Source: an uncultured Selenomonadaceae bacterium
GTDB lineage: Bacteria > Bacillota > Negativicutes > Selenomonadales > Selenomonadaceae
NCBI GenBank assembly: GCA_905234195.1
Contig: CAJOFR010000010.1
Coordinates: 1 to 64,000, forward strand
Reading direction: 5' to 3'
Length of the DNA: 64,000 nt
The translations under genes and the position numbers were made by a program. The stretch's first letter is position 1. Each line of letters begins with the position of its first letter. Positions 17,755 through 27,698 of this stretch are shown here, piece by piece. The notes under the pieces are model-generated. The model was not told the DNA's origin. It searched no databases and saw nothing but the letters and a program-made list of their open reading frames with translations.

Positions 17755-19359
17755 ATGATAATCACAAAAATGGGTGGCGCGCTCGGCAATCAACTTTTTG
17801 AGTATGCTTTGGGGCGTTGCCTTGCTCACAAACACAACACAGAATTGAAAATCGACATAACGGAAGTTGAAAAATATAAAGATTCTCATCATAATAACTA
17901 TGTTTTGAATAATTTTAATGTGGAGGAAAATTTTGCGACGCCGGAAGAAATTGACAGCCTTCCTTCGATAAACGAGGGAAAACTCGGAAAATATTTTGCT
18001 TTCGCTCCTGAAATTTTGGACAGCCCCGATAATATTCATTTAGACGGTTTGTGGCAGAGCGGGAAATATTTTGAGGACGCTGCTGTTTCAGAAATTCTTC
18101 GTCGTGAATTTACTTTAAAAAATCCGCTGGGAAAAAATTCTGCGTCGTGGGAGAAAAAAATTCTTGCCGCAGATTGTCCTGTGTCGTTACACGTTCGTCA
18201 CGGCGATTATCTCATGCCTATTTTCAGAAACCACGCGGGGATAATTCCTCTTAAGTATTATTTTACCTGCGTGAGCGAACTGAAAAAATTTTTCCCTCAA
18301 ATGACACTCTTCGTCTTTTCCGATGATTTGGATTGGGTAAAAGAAAATTTAAAGTTGGACGTCCCGACAGAGTTTGTTGAGAGTTGCGAAAAAGATTTTG
18401 AAGAGCTTTACTTGATGAGCTTGTGCAAGCACAACATAATCGCCAACAGTACTTTTTCTTGGTGGGCGGCGTGGCTCAACAAAAATCCCGACAAAAAAGT
18501 TTTTACCCCGTATCCGTGGCACCGCGATGGTCACGGCAAAGATACGGTAGTTCCCGATAATTGGATAAAAATTCCCGTCAATTACGAAAGGAACCGTCCG
18601 TTTTCGCCGTTGCTGTCGATTATCGTTTGCGTTGGGAACGACGCCGCAACCATATCGCTAACTATATCAAGTATCTTGTCCCAAAGTTTAAGGGACTTTG
18701 AATTAATTATAGTTGATACCAGCGAAGACGGTAGCGGAGATTTTTGTAGGCGATTTGCGAAAGAAGACAACGTCACTTTTTTGAAGTCAAACGGTTTTGA
18801 GGGGAAGTTATCCGCCTGGAATAAAGGGCTTGAATGTGCTCGCGGCGACTATGTTTTGTTCGTTACAGGGAAAGATTTTTTGATTATCCACACCGTAGCG
18901 CTTGCCGCAATTATTTTGGATGAGGATTTTAGAGAAAAATGTTTGAACAATAAGCGCGAAGAATATCTTACCTATAAAAAATACGCCAAGAAAAAATCCC
19001 CGAATATTATTTTCTCCACTCAAGAGATTAAGGAAGACGCTACCGGAAATATAAGTATCGAAGGTGTTGCGGACAAAAAATTTTCTATCAAAACTGACGA
19101 GCCTTTCAAAAATCTGAATGGCTTTACCGAAATAAAAATCGACGACGCCCAAAAATTAATGTTGCTTGGAAGTCAGCAAATTAATAATTCACTCGGAACT
19201 AAATTTTTCAAGCGCGGTTTTCTGAACGAACACAATATTCGCTTTGACGAAACCCTGAAGGGGGGGGGTACGGCGGAGCTGAAATTTTTGGCGGAAGCAA
19301 TTCTTGCTACGGAAAATATTGTTTTTGCACCGAGTGCTTTTTATGGGCGGCTTAAATAA
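17755..19359 (+). CDS. GT11 alpha-1,2-fucosyltransferase-like domain fused to a GT2-like domain
   Basis: N-terminal MIITKMGGALGNQLFEYALGRCLA, LHVRHGDY, IIANSTFSWWAAWLN; C-terminal PLLSIIVCVGNDAATISLTISSILSQSLRDFELIIVDTSEDGSGD. Confidence 0.85.
   Translation: MIITKMGGALGNQLFEYALGRCLAHKHNTELKIDITEVEKYKDSHHNNYVLNNFNVEENFATPEEIDSLPSINEGKLGKYFAFAPEILDSPDNIHLDGLWQSGKYFEDAAVSEILRREFTLKNPLGKNSASWEKKILAADCPVSLHVRHGDYLMPIFRNHAGIIPLKYYFTCVSELKKFFPQMTLFVFSDDLDWVKENLKLDVPTEFVESCEKDFEELYLMSLCKHNIIANSTFSWWAAWLNKNPDKKVFTPYPWHRDGHGKDTVVPDNWIKIPVNYERNRPFSPLLSIIVCVGNDAATISLTISSILSQSLRDFELIIVDTSEDGSGDFCRRFAKEDNVTFLKSNGFEGKLSAWNKGLECARGDYVLFVTGKDFLIIHTVALAAIILDEDFREKCLNNKREEYLTYKKYAKKKSPNIIFSTQEIKEDATGNISIEGVADKKFSIKTDEPFKNLNGFTEIKIDDAQKLMLLGSQQINNSLGTKFFKRGFLNEHNIRFDETLKGGGTAELKFLAEAILATENIVFAPSAFYGRLK
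19260..19268 (+). repeat. Poly-G (9) tract in the glycosyltransferase 3' end
   Basis: ctgaa-GGGGGGGGG-tacgg. Confidence 0.95.
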
Positions 19360-19377
19360 ATTCTTCGGAGGTGTTAG

Positions 19378-20340
19378 ATGAAAATTAGCGTTATCGGCTG
19401 CGGACGCTGGGGGAGTTTTCACGCGTGGTACTCGAATAAAATTGGGCACGACGTCATTCTTTACGGGCGCGCAGGTTCAAAAAATATGGAGCGTCTCGAA
19501 AAAACCGGCGGCAATGATTATCTGCAGTTGCCAAAAAATATCCGGCTGACTAAAAATCTTGCGGAGGCGATAAATTTTTCTGACGTGATAATAATTTCCG
19601 TCGGCTCCCAAAATCTGCGCGAACTCCTGCGGGAAATGAAGACGCTCCCCGAAATTAATTTCGCGCAAAAAAATTTTATCCTGTGCATGAAAGGAATTGA
19701 ACGCGGCAGCGGGAAAACTCTTTCTAAGGTTTTCGCTGAAGAAATTCCCCGCGCGAAAGTTGCCGTTTGGGTTGGACCTGGTCACGTTCAAGATTTTATC
19801 CGCGAAATTCCAAACTGCATGGTCATGAGTTCGTCGGACGAAAATTTTACGCGGGAGCTTGTCGAAATTTTTAAAAGCCCGCTGATTAGATTTTATTACG
19901 GCAGAGATTTAATCGGCACGGAAATTGGCGCGGCGGCGAAAAATGTTATCGGGCTTGCGGCGGGCATGCTCGACGGGCTGAATTGTACGAGCTTGAAAGG
20001 CGCGCTGATGGCTCGCGGTACTGCAGAACTTTCGCGGCTGATTGAATCTCTCGGCGGCGAAAAAATGACTGTCTACGGCTTGAGCCATCTGGGTGACTAC
20101 GAGGCGACGCTTTTTTCTGAGCACAGCCATAACCGCCGCTTCGGTGAAGACTTTGTGCTGAATAAAAAATTTGATAAACTTGCTGAAGGGGTTGACACAG
20201 TCGCGGCACTGATGCGGCTCGCCGAAGTTACCGGAGTGGAGCTGCCGATAAGCCGCGCGGTTTACAAAATTTTATACGAAAACCAAAATCCAAAGGAACA
20301 GCTCATGCAATTATTTTTGCGCTCGACAAAAGCGGAATAA
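19378..20340 (+). CDS. gpsA: NAD(P)H-dependent glycerol-3-phosphate dehydrogenase
   Basis: ISVIGCGRWGSFHAWYSNKIGHDVILYGR; GTEIGAAAKNVIGLAAGMLDGL; GLSHLGDYEATLFSEHSHNRRFGE. Confidence 0.85.
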   Translation: MKISVIGCGRWGSFHAWYSNKIGHDVILYGRAGSKNMERLEKTGGNDYLQLPKNIRLTKNLAEAINFSDVIIISVGSQNLRELLREMKTLPEINFAQKNFILCMKGIERGSGKTLSKVFAEEIPRAKVAVWVGPGHVQDFIREIPNCMVMSSSDENFTRELVEIFKSPLIRFYYGRDLIGTEIGAAAKNVIGLAAGMLDGLNCTSLKGALMARGTAELSRLIESLGGEKMTVYGLSHLGDYEATLFSEHSHNRRFGEDFVLNKKFDKLAEGVDTVAALMRLAEVTGVELPISRAVYKILYENQNPKEQLMQLFLRSTKAE

Positions 20341-20380
20341 ATTTTTTCGGGCTGAAATTTTTAAACGGAGGTGGCTTAAG

Positions 20381-20896
20381 ATGAAGATTGGCGACAAAAT
20401 TGTATATCCGATGCATGGTGCGGGTGAAGTCACCGGCATTGAAGAAAACGACGTAGGCGGCGCGAAAAAATCTTATTACGTCCTGCGGCTGCCGTTGGGA
20501 AATCTGAAACTTATGCTGCCCGTCGATAAGGTCGAGGGAATTGGGTTGCGCGACGTGATTGATAAATCGCAGATAGAAGACGTTGCCGAAGTTTTGAAAG
20601 ATTTTTCCGATCCGGCGCAGGGCAGTTGGAACAAACGTTTTCACGCGAACCTTGACCGCCTGAAATCCGGAAATATTCTCGAAGTGGCGGCGGTCGTCCG
20701 GAATATTTCAAGGCGTCACAAGACAAAAAAAATTTCCAACGGCGAAAGACGCCTGTTGGATCTGGCAACACAAATTTTGACCAGCGAACTTATTTACGCT
20801 TTGGAGAAAACGCCCGAAGAAGTTTCGCAGTGGGTGAACGAACTCATTGATACAAGACTTGCTGAAGAAGATGCAAGCGAAGATTTTACGGACTGA
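20381..20896 (+). CDS. CarD family transcriptional regulator
   Basis: KIGDKIVYPMHGAGEVTGIEENDVGGAKKSYYVLRLPLGNLKLMLPVDKVEGIGLR. Confidence 0.92.
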   Translation: MKIGDKIVYPMHGAGEVTGIEENDVGGAKKSYYVLRLPLGNLKLMLPVDKVEGIGLRDVIDKSQIEDVAEVLKDFSDPAQGSWNKRFHANLDRLKSGNILEVAAVVRNISRRHKTKKISNGERRLLDLATQILTSELIYALEKTPEEVSQWVNELIDTRLAEEDASEDFTD

Positions 20897-22904
20897 ACGT
20901 GACAGAAATTTTCGTGCCCCTGTCGACGACTGCGCGGGGCTCAAGACTTTGCTCGACGGCAAAACCTGAACCGTGACTTTCAAGAACAAGCCCCGCCTCG
21001 TCAGCAAGCCGCGCAACTTCGCGAATACTCCTCCTGTAAAAATTCGGGACTATCGACACATTTGACGGCGTGGTCTCTTTTTCTTCGCTGTACTCTTCGA
21101 CGGGCGCGGGAATATTTTGCGTCATTGCCGACGCTCCGGAAGTATCACCCTCGCCGACGTCTTCGGCAAAATCGGTGTCGTCAATCAGCGGCGCATTGCT
21201 CGGCTCAATCCGCAAATATCTGAAGACCTGCGATAAAATCCTGCTCGCAACAGGCGCGGCAATTTGTCCGCCGTAAAAAACTCCGGCAGGGTCGTCGATT
21301 ATCACGAGCAAAGCAACTTGAGGATTTTCGACGGGACCAAAGCCGCAAAACGACGCAATATATCTCCCTTCGCTGTATCCGGTGCCGTCCTCATTAATTT
21401 TTTGAGCGGTGCCGGTTTTTCCTGCCACGCGATAGCCGCGAACAGTCGCCTTCTTGCCGCCGCCGGACGCCACGACCTGTTCAAGGAGCCCGACCAAAGT
21501 TTTATCGGTGGCAGAATCAACAGTGCGTCGAACTTCTTCGGGATGCGTCTCGGAATAAATCGTGCCGTTCGCATTTTTTATCGACTTGACGATATGCGGT
21601 TTCAGCAAAATTCCGTTGTTGGCAACCGCGCTCATGGCAGTGACAAGCTGAATCGGAGTGACGGCAACGCTCTGCCCAATGGCCATCGTCGCGATATCCG
21701 AATCAACCATTTCGTCGGGCATGTACAAAATCCCAACCTCTTCGCCGGGCAATTCAATATCCGTCGGCTCCCCGAAACCGAAAAGTTTTGCGTAATGGAT
21801 AAGCTTATCCGCGCCCAGTTGCAAGCCGATTAGAGCAAAGCCCGTGTTTAGAGATTGCTTGACGACGTCGGCAAAAGTCACCGTGCCAAAACTCGCGCCG
21901 TTCCAGTTTTGAATCCTCTTGCCGGAAACCATGACATAGCCCGGGTCTACAAAAATCTGATTCGGCGAAACAACTCCCTCTTGCAATGCGGCGGCGGCAG
22001 TCACCGTTTTAAAAGTCGAACCTGGCTCGTAGACAAAGGACACCGCGCGATTTTTCCAGACTTCCGGCTCATAATCCCAAAATCTATTAGGATTATAAGA
22101 GGGACGATTAGCCATCGCCAAAATTTCGCCGTTGCGCGGATCCATCGCGATACAAGTTATCGCAAGAGGACTATTTTCAGCCATTGCGCGATCCAGCTCC
22201 TGCTCCACGATAAACTGAATCGCGCTGTCAATCGTCAGCTGAATCGTCTTGCACTTGTCGCCTTGATAGCCGTGCCATTCAAAAATCGAATCAAGAATCG
22301 GGCGTTCGCGCGTGTCCGTGTACAAAAAAGATTCGGTGACTTCGCCTTTAATATACTTGTCCAGCGATTGCTCGATACCCTCAAGCCCTTTGTCGTCCGT
22401 GCCCACGAAACCCAACAAGTTCGCGGCAAGCACGTCATTCGGGTAATATCTCTTCGCCTCTTCACGAAAACCCAAACAATTCGCGTAACCTTTTTGACGA
22501 ATCAGCGCGCGAATCGCCTCGTACTCCGATTGCTCCATTCGACGCTTTACCCAAGAAAACCCGCCGCCAACTTTTATATCTTCCAAAATATCCTCGACGC
22601 TTTTATCGACAAGCGGTGCCAAGTCTGCCGCAAGCTGTTGAGGATTTTCCACATTATTGGGATCTACAAACAAAGATTTTGTCATCGTGCTCGCGGCAAG
22701 CTCCCTGCCGTTCCTGTCGACAATCGCGCCGCGCGGAGACTGTACAAGATAATCTTGCCCGACTTGATAGCGCATCCTTTCCGAAAGTTCACTGCCCTGC
22801 ACGAGCTGCAACCAGCCGTAGCGCACCATTATGACAAAAATCCCGACGAGCATCACCACGACGAGCACGACAATTCTTTTTTGGAGTTTTATTCTGTTTT
22901 CCAT
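20886..22904 (-). CDS. Penicillin-binding protein 2 / SpoVD-like transpeptidase with C-terminal PASTA domain
   Basis: SPRGAIVDRNGRELAAS; YEPGSTFKTVTAAAALQ; GKTGTAQK; C-terminal VPNFYRRSIREVARLADEAGL. Confidence 0.93.
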   Translation of the reverse strand: MENRIKLQKRIVVLVVVMLVGIFVIMVRYGWLQLVQGSELSERMRYQVGQDYLVQSPRGAIVDRNGRELAASTMTKSLFVDPNNVENPQQLAADLAPLVDKSVEDILEDIKVGGGFSWVKRRMEQSEYEAIRALIRQKGYANCLGFREEAKRYYPNDVLAANLLGFVGTDDKGLEGIEQSLDKYIKGEVTESFLYTDTRERPILDSIFEWHGYQGDKCKTIQLTIDSAIQFIVEQELDRAMAENSPLAITCIAMDPRNGEILAMANRPSYNPNRFWDYEPEVWKNRAVSFVYEPGSTFKTVTAAAALQEGVVSPNQIFVDPGYVMVSGKRIQNWNGASFGTVTFADVVKQSLNTGFALIGLQLGADKLIHYAKLFGFGEPTDIELPGEEVGILYMPDEMVDSDIATMAIGQSVAVTPIQLVTAMSAVANNGILLKPHIVKSIKNANGTIYSETHPEEVRRTVDSATDKTLVGLLEQVVASGGGKKATVRGYRVAGKTGTAQKINEDGTGYSEGRYIASFCGFGPVENPQVALLVIIDDPAGVFYGGQIAAPVASRILSQVFRYLRIEPSNAPLIDDTDFAEDVGEGDTSGASAMTQNIPAPVEEYSEEKETTPSNVSIVPNFYRRSIREVARLADEAGLVLESHGSGFAVEQSLEPRAVVDRGTKISVTFSP

Positions 22905-22907
22905 TAA

Positions 22908-24068
22908 TCACTGACCGTTGACGCGATTGGAGTTTCTTAGGAGGGTGTCACGCAGTCTGCCTTCAATAGCCACGAGTTCTTTTTCGGCCGCCGCGCGCCG
23001 TTGCCGCCCTTCCTGCTGAATACGAACAGTTTCCTCAATCGTCGAAATTAAATCTTCGTTGACTTTCTTCACGGTGTCCACGTCGACGACACCGCGTTCA
23101 TTTTCGCGCGCCGTATCAATCGTATTTTGCTTGAGCATTTCGGCGTTGCGGCGGAGCAAATCATTTGTCGCGTCGCTTACCGCGCGTTGCATCTCGATAA
23201 CCTGCCGCTGACGAGTCAAGCCGAGCGCGATAACCATTTGATTTTTCCAAAGCGGTATCGTGTGATAAATTGCGGACTGCACGCGGTCTATCAAAACTTT
23301 GTCGTTATTTTGAATCAAACGAATTTGCGGCGCGGTCTGAATCGCAAGAGTTTTGCTCAACTTCAAATCGTGAATCTTTTTCTCGAAACGGTCGACGCTC
23401 TGTTCAAAATCCGCGACGACTTGAACCGCCATAGGGTCATTTTTCGCCGCCGCTTGAGATTTTAACTTCGGCAAAGTGGTCGTGCGCATCTCCTCAAGTT
23501 TTTCCTCGCCGGCGCGAATGTACAGCTGCAAATCCTTAAAGTACGCAAGATTTTTTTCGTAAAGAGTATCGAACATCACGACGTCTTCCATTAGTTTGAC
23601 CTTCGACCGCTCAAGACCCGCCTGAATTTTTTCAACCTGCGTGGAAAGTTTGTCGTAGCCGCTCTTAATATCCTCCGCCTTGTTGACCATTGAACTGAGG
23701 AAAGGAATTTTGCTGACGAAACTTTTTTTCTCATTGACGTCGAAGCCGCGAACTTTCGAGACCAAATCAGTTAAAAGCTCGCCGACTTGTCCTGAATCTT
23801 TCGTGCGTACTTTATTCAAAATGCTGTCCGAAAACTGCGCGATTTCCTTTTGGGCGGGCGCGCCGAAAGTCAGCGGCGTATTTGAATCCATTAAATTTAT
23901 TCCGTCCTTTATGGATTGGACTTTCGCTTTATCGGCGGGCGATAACTCTTCGACTTGACGAGTAACTTTTTCAATTTCGACTTCGGGTTTGACTTCGACG
24001 ACGGCTGATTCATTTGCGGAACTTGCCGCCTTTTGTGACATTAAATCTTCCAAACTTATATCTGCCAT
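22908..24068 (-). CDS. telA: TelA family toxic anion resistance protein
   Basis: IPFLSSMVNKAEDIKSGYDKLSTQVEKIQAGLERSKVKLMEDVVMFDTLYEKNLAYFKDLQLYI. Confidence 0.9.
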   Translation of the reverse strand: MADISLEDLMSQKAASSANESAVVEVKPEVEIEKVTRQVEELSPADKAKVQSIKDGINLMDSNTPLTFGAPAQKEIAQFSDSILNKVRTKDSGQVGELLTDLVSKVRGFDVNEKKSFVSKIPFLSSMVNKAEDIKSGYDKLSTQVEKIQAGLERSKVKLMEDVVMFDTLYEKNLAYFKDLQLYIRAGEEKLEEMRTTTLPKLKSQAAAKNDPMAVQVVADFEQSVDRFEKKIHDLKLSKTLAIQTAPQIRLIQNNDKVLIDRVQSAIYHTIPLWKNQMVIALGLTRQRQVIEMQRAVSDATNDLLRRNAEMLKQNTIDTARENERGVVDVDTVKKVNEDLISTIEETVRIQQEGRQRRAAAEKELVAIEGRLRDTLLRNSNRVNGQ

Positions 24069-24092
24069 TTTTTTCGCTCCTCTTACAAATTT

Positions 24093-25061
24093 TTAACGAC
24101 GTCGTCCGCGTCCGTTGCGGTCGTCTTTTTCGATATACTGTTCGTAAAAATCTTCAACGGGCATAAATAAATATCTTACCCCCTCCACAAAACTAATCCA
24201 CGTCGGCAAAGTCGTCCAGAAAAACAAAAGATACAACACGCCCTGCAGAGTTTTGCCTTGATAAAATTTGTGCGCGCCGAGTGAGCCGAGAAAAATTGCC
24301 AGCGCGGATTGAATCAACTTGCGCTGAATTATTTCCGGTCTCTCCGATTCGGGAAAGGGTGCCGTCGAAATTTCCCTGCCCTGTCTGCGCCGCCGAAACC
24401 CCGTCCCTACAGGCAGATTTTTTCTTTCGACGCCGCTCATGGGCTGATCCAAAAGATCCGTGTCGATTCTGACGTTGCCATAATCGTCCACCGCCCCAAC
24501 GTCCAAAGTTTTGCGCTTAATCCCCTCCGCGTCAAGCTGTTGCTCCATAACCTTCAACTCGGCGTCGGCAGAAATTATCTGGTCGTTCAAAACGTGCTCG
24601 AATTGATCTTCGTAGGCGTCCTCAAGCGCGGCAAGCGTCGTCTTCATTCGATATTTCAAGTCGCGAACGCGGTCGGTTGAAAGTTGCGTCGCCTCCAGCT
24701 CCTGATATTGCTTGACGATTTGAACGGCGCGGTCTTGATAATAATCGATAAACTTGCACGCCAGCGGAATGCGCTCCGGATGTTTTTCGAGATTCGACAG
24801 CAGATTTTTTGCAATGCGCTGCATTGTCGCAAGTTTCGCTGAAAGATCTCTGTCGTTAATTTCTTTTCGCGCTGACTCAAGATATTTGAAATCTTCCATC
24901 GCCTTATCGAAATTATCTTGCAGAAATTCCGCGCGGTCTTCCTCCAGCTCCTCTAAATCCAGCTGCGGCGTTCGATTCTTCCGCCAATCCCAAAAAGCTT
25001 TTCCTCCGAATATAACGGCGACCGTAGCCAAAATAACTAACAAATAATCCACAGCCGACAC
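24093..25061 (-). CDS. XpaC-like / TM2-domain membrane protein
   Basis: Adjacent to telA; C-terminal FLGSLGAHKFYQGKTLQGVLYLLFFWTTLPTWISFVEGVRYL (TM2 pattern). Confidence 0.7.
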   Translation of the reverse strand: MSAVDYLLVILATVAVIFGGKAFWDWRKNRTPQLDLEELEEDRAEFLQDNFDKAMEDFKYLESARKEINDRDLSAKLATMQRIAKNLLSNLEKHPERIPLACKFIDYYQDRAVQIVKQYQELEATQLSTDRVRDLKYRMKTTLAALEDAYEDQFEHVLNDQIISADAELKVMEQQLDAEGIKRKTLDVGAVDDYGNVRIDTDLLDQPMSGVERKNLPVGTGFRRRRQGREISTAPFPESERPEIIQRKLIQSALAIFLGSLGAHKFYQGKTLQGVLYLLFFWTTLPTWISFVEGVRYLFMPVEDFYEQYIEKDDRNGRGRRR

Positions 25062-25192
25062 CTCCTTTGCTAATCATAGCACAAACTTCAAGATTATGGA
25101 ATAGGAAACAGCAAACGGATTTTTTATTAACGGCAGGAATAATTTTGAATCACGCCGAATACTCTTGGAAAATTATTTTGCAGGTGATTTTA

Positions 25193-26005
25193 ATGGCGGA
25201 AAAAAAATGGATAAATTTTCCAATGACGGTCAACGGCTTGACGGTGGAGGCAAGGTTCACTGAAAACGCCGTCGAAAAAATTTTTAAACCCTTTCTGCGC
25301 AAGTTAAGCGAACTGCGCGAAATTACCGACAGAAAAATTGTCGCGTACGTCGCCGCGCCGCCCGCCGTCGGGAAATCTACTCTTGTTCAGTTCCTCGAAG
25401 ACCTTAGCCGCAAAAATCTGGAGTTCACGAACGTCCGCGCGCTCGGCATGGACGGTTTCCACTTCCCCGCAGAATATCTCAAGTCTAACACAATTGAAAT
25501 CGACGGGCAGAAAATTTTGCTGAATGATATTAAAGGCGCGCCCGAAACTTTTGACGTGGACGCCCTGCAAATAAAATTGCGCGAAGTTCGTCAAGAAGGC
25601 ACCGACTGGAATATTTACGACCGCACAATTCACGACGTTGTTTTTGACGCGTTTAGCGTCGAGGACGATATTATTTTGATTGAGGGAAATTATTTGTTGC
25701 TGGACGAGCCGCGCTGGACGAATATCCGCGTGCTTGCCGACTATACTGTCTTCGTCACGGCGGAGCCAAACTTTTTGAAAGAGCGTCTTATTTCTCGGAA
25801 GGTGCAGGGTGGAAAATCCCGCGAAGAGGCAGAAAAATTTTATCTGACAAGCGACAGCAAGAACGTCGAGAGAATTTTGAATCATTCTGCGGCGGCGAAC
25901 GAAACTTGGGAACTGCAACCTGACGGCGATTTTATCAAGCACGAGGACGACGACGAAGAAGTTGTTATCGACGAAGTTCCCGCCGAAAAGGACAGCGAAA
26001 CTTGA
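25193..26005 (+). CDS. Nucleoside/phosphoribulokinase-like P-loop kinase
   Basis: VAYVAAPPAVGKSTLVQFLE; GMDGFHFP; IILIEGNYLLLDEPRW. Confidence 0.85.
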   Translation: MAEKKWINFPMTVNGLTVEARFTENAVEKIFKPFLRKLSELREITDRKIVAYVAAPPAVGKSTLVQFLEDLSRKNLEFTNVRALGMDGFHFPAEYLKSNTIEIDGQKILLNDIKGAPETFDVDALQIKLREVRQEGTDWNIYDRTIHDVVFDAFSVEDDIILIEGNYLLLDEPRWTNIRVLADYTVFVTAEPNFLKERLISRKVQGGKSREEAEKFYLTSDSKNVERILNHSAAANETWELQPDGDFIKHEDDDEEVVIDEVPAEKDSET

Positions 26006-27060
26006 TGCAAAAATATCAGCACGGCGGGCAAATTTACGACGCGCAGGGAGCGGCGGGCGATTGGTTGGATTTCAGCGCGAATGTTAATCCGTTGGGACTT
26101 TCGGAAAAAATTCGCAGGGCTTTGTCTGAAAATCTCGGCGGGGTTGTGAATTACCCCGACCCTGCCGCGACAGAACTCAAAAATTTAATTTCACTGCGCT
26201 ACAAAATTCAGCCGGAAAATTTGGTTTTGCTGAACGGCGCGGCGGAATTTTTTTATTTATACCTGAACGTCACGCGCCCGCAAAAAATTTTAATCCCCGC
26301 GCCCGCCTTTTCCGAATACGAACGCGCGGCACGTTCAATAAACGCCGAAGTCGAATTTTTTTTGACGAACGCCGAAGAAAATTTTCACGTCGACGCAGAA
26401 AAAATTATCGCGCAGATAAAATCGCAGGAGACGGACTGCATTTTTATCGGACGCCCGAATAATCCGACGGGAAATTTAATTTCGATAGAGGACATAAAAA
26501 AAATCGCCGCTCACACAAAAATCGTCGTCGACGAATCATTTATTGACTTCCTGCCGGAAAAATCTGCGCGCGAATCAGTTTCGGAAAAGATATCCGTCGT
26601 GCAGTCGCTGACAAAAATTTTCGCGATACCCGGCTTGCGTTTGGGGTTCGCCGTCGTCGAAAAAAATTTGGCGGAAAGATTGAATTTGGCGAAGGACGTT
26701 TGGAACGTAAACTTTTTGGCACAAAAGGCGGGAGTCGCGGCGTTGGACGACGAATTTTTCATGGAAGAAACTCGCGCGTGGTTGGAGGAAGAGAAAAAAT
26801 ATTTCGTCGGGCGGCTGGAAAAAATTCGCGGCGTAAAATTTTTTGCGCCGACGGTAAATTTCGTGTTGCTCCAATTAAATTCGCAGGAAACAGCGGCTTA
26901 CGTGTTGAAAGAATTACGCGGGAAAAAAATTTTGCTGAGGAGTTGCGCGAATTTTGTCGGACTGGACGCAAGGTTTTTGCGGACGGCGATACGTTCGCGC
27001 GACGAAAACAAATTTCTCCTCGACGCACTGCAGGAAATTTTGAAAGGAGTTTTGTCATGA
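26005..27060 (+). CDS. Histidinol-phosphate aminotransferase-like / threonine-phosphate decarboxylase (CobD-like)
   Basis: HGGQIYDAQGAAGDWLDFSANVNPLGLSEKIR; GRPNNPTGN; VVDESFIDF; overlaps a cobC-like phosphatase (ATGA). Confidence 0.8.
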   Translation: MQKYQHGGQIYDAQGAAGDWLDFSANVNPLGLSEKIRRALSENLGGVVNYPDPAATELKNLISLRYKIQPENLVLLNGAAEFFYLYLNVTRPQKILIPAPAFSEYERAARSINAEVEFFLTNAEENFHVDAEKIIAQIKSQETDCIFIGRPNNPTGNLISIEDIKKIAAHTKIVVDESFIDFLPEKSARESVSEKISVVQSLTKIFAIPGLRLGFAVVEKNLAERLNLAKDVWNVNFLAQKAGVAALDDEFFMEETRAWLEEEKKYFVGRLEKIRGVKFFAPTVNFVLLQLNSQETAAYVLKELRGKKILLRSCANFVGLDARFLRTAIRSRDENKFLLDALQEILKGVLS

Positions 27061-27698
27061 TAAAAATTATGCTCGTTCGTCACGGGGTCACCGCTTGGAA
27101 CGGCACGGGAAAAATTCAAGGGCATTCAAACACGGAGCTTGCACCGGACGGGATTCACCAGGCGCGGCTCTTGTCGGTGTACTGTCCTTTTCACGAAGTC
27201 GACGCGATTTATTCAAGTGATTTACTTCGTGCGGAGGCAACGGCGAAAATTTTAGCTAACAAGTTCCGGCTGAAAGTGCAGACCATGCCCGAACTTCGCG
27301 AAACAAATTTTGGGGATTGGGAGGGAAAAGTTCTGCGCGAAATCGCCGAAAGTGATCCGCAGAATTTTGAAAAATTTTTTAAGCAACCGGATCGTTTGAA
27401 AATTGCCAACGCCGAAACTTTTTTGGACACGCAACGCCGCGCAATGATCGCGCTGAAAAAAATTATCGCCGCGCACCAGGAACAAGAGAATCCTCAAGTT
27501 ATCGTAGTGGCGCACGGCGCAATTAATCGGGTCATTCTATGTTCGGTTTTGGAAATTCCGATAAGGCGCATGTGGTCAATCAGCCAATTCAACACCGGCG
27601 TAAATATCCTGCGCGAAGACGACGGACATTTTACCGTAGAGCTGGTGAACAGCACGGCGCATCTCGGACAAGAAATAAAACTTAGAGATCAATTTTAA
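27057..27698 (+). CDS. Histidine phosphatase family protein (CobC/PGM-like)
   Basis: [43 protein letters not shown]. Confidence 0.9.
   Translation: MIKIMLVRHGVTAWNGTGKIQGHSNTELAPDGIHQARLLSVYCPFHEVDAIYSSDLLRAEATAKILANKFRLKVQTMPELRETNFGDWEGKVLREIAESDPQNFEKFFKQPDRLKIANAETFLDTQRRAMIALKKIIAAHQEQENPQVIVVAHGAINRVILCSVLEIPIRRMWSISQFNTGVNILREDDGHFTVELVNSTAHLGQEIKLRDQF

Noticed and set aside
20886-20896. 11-nt convergent overlap of the CarD-family gene and the PBP gene
   Set aside because: Short convergent overlaps are common in compact genomes.
21855-22907. 350-aa plus-strand ORF
   Set aside because: Fully antisense to the PBP gene, whose family motifs are clear; composition typical of an antisense shadow ORF.
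26700-27056. N-terminal part of the tracked ORF 26700-27698
   Set aside because: Out-of-frame with the CobD-like gene; the phosphatase starts at ATG 27057.
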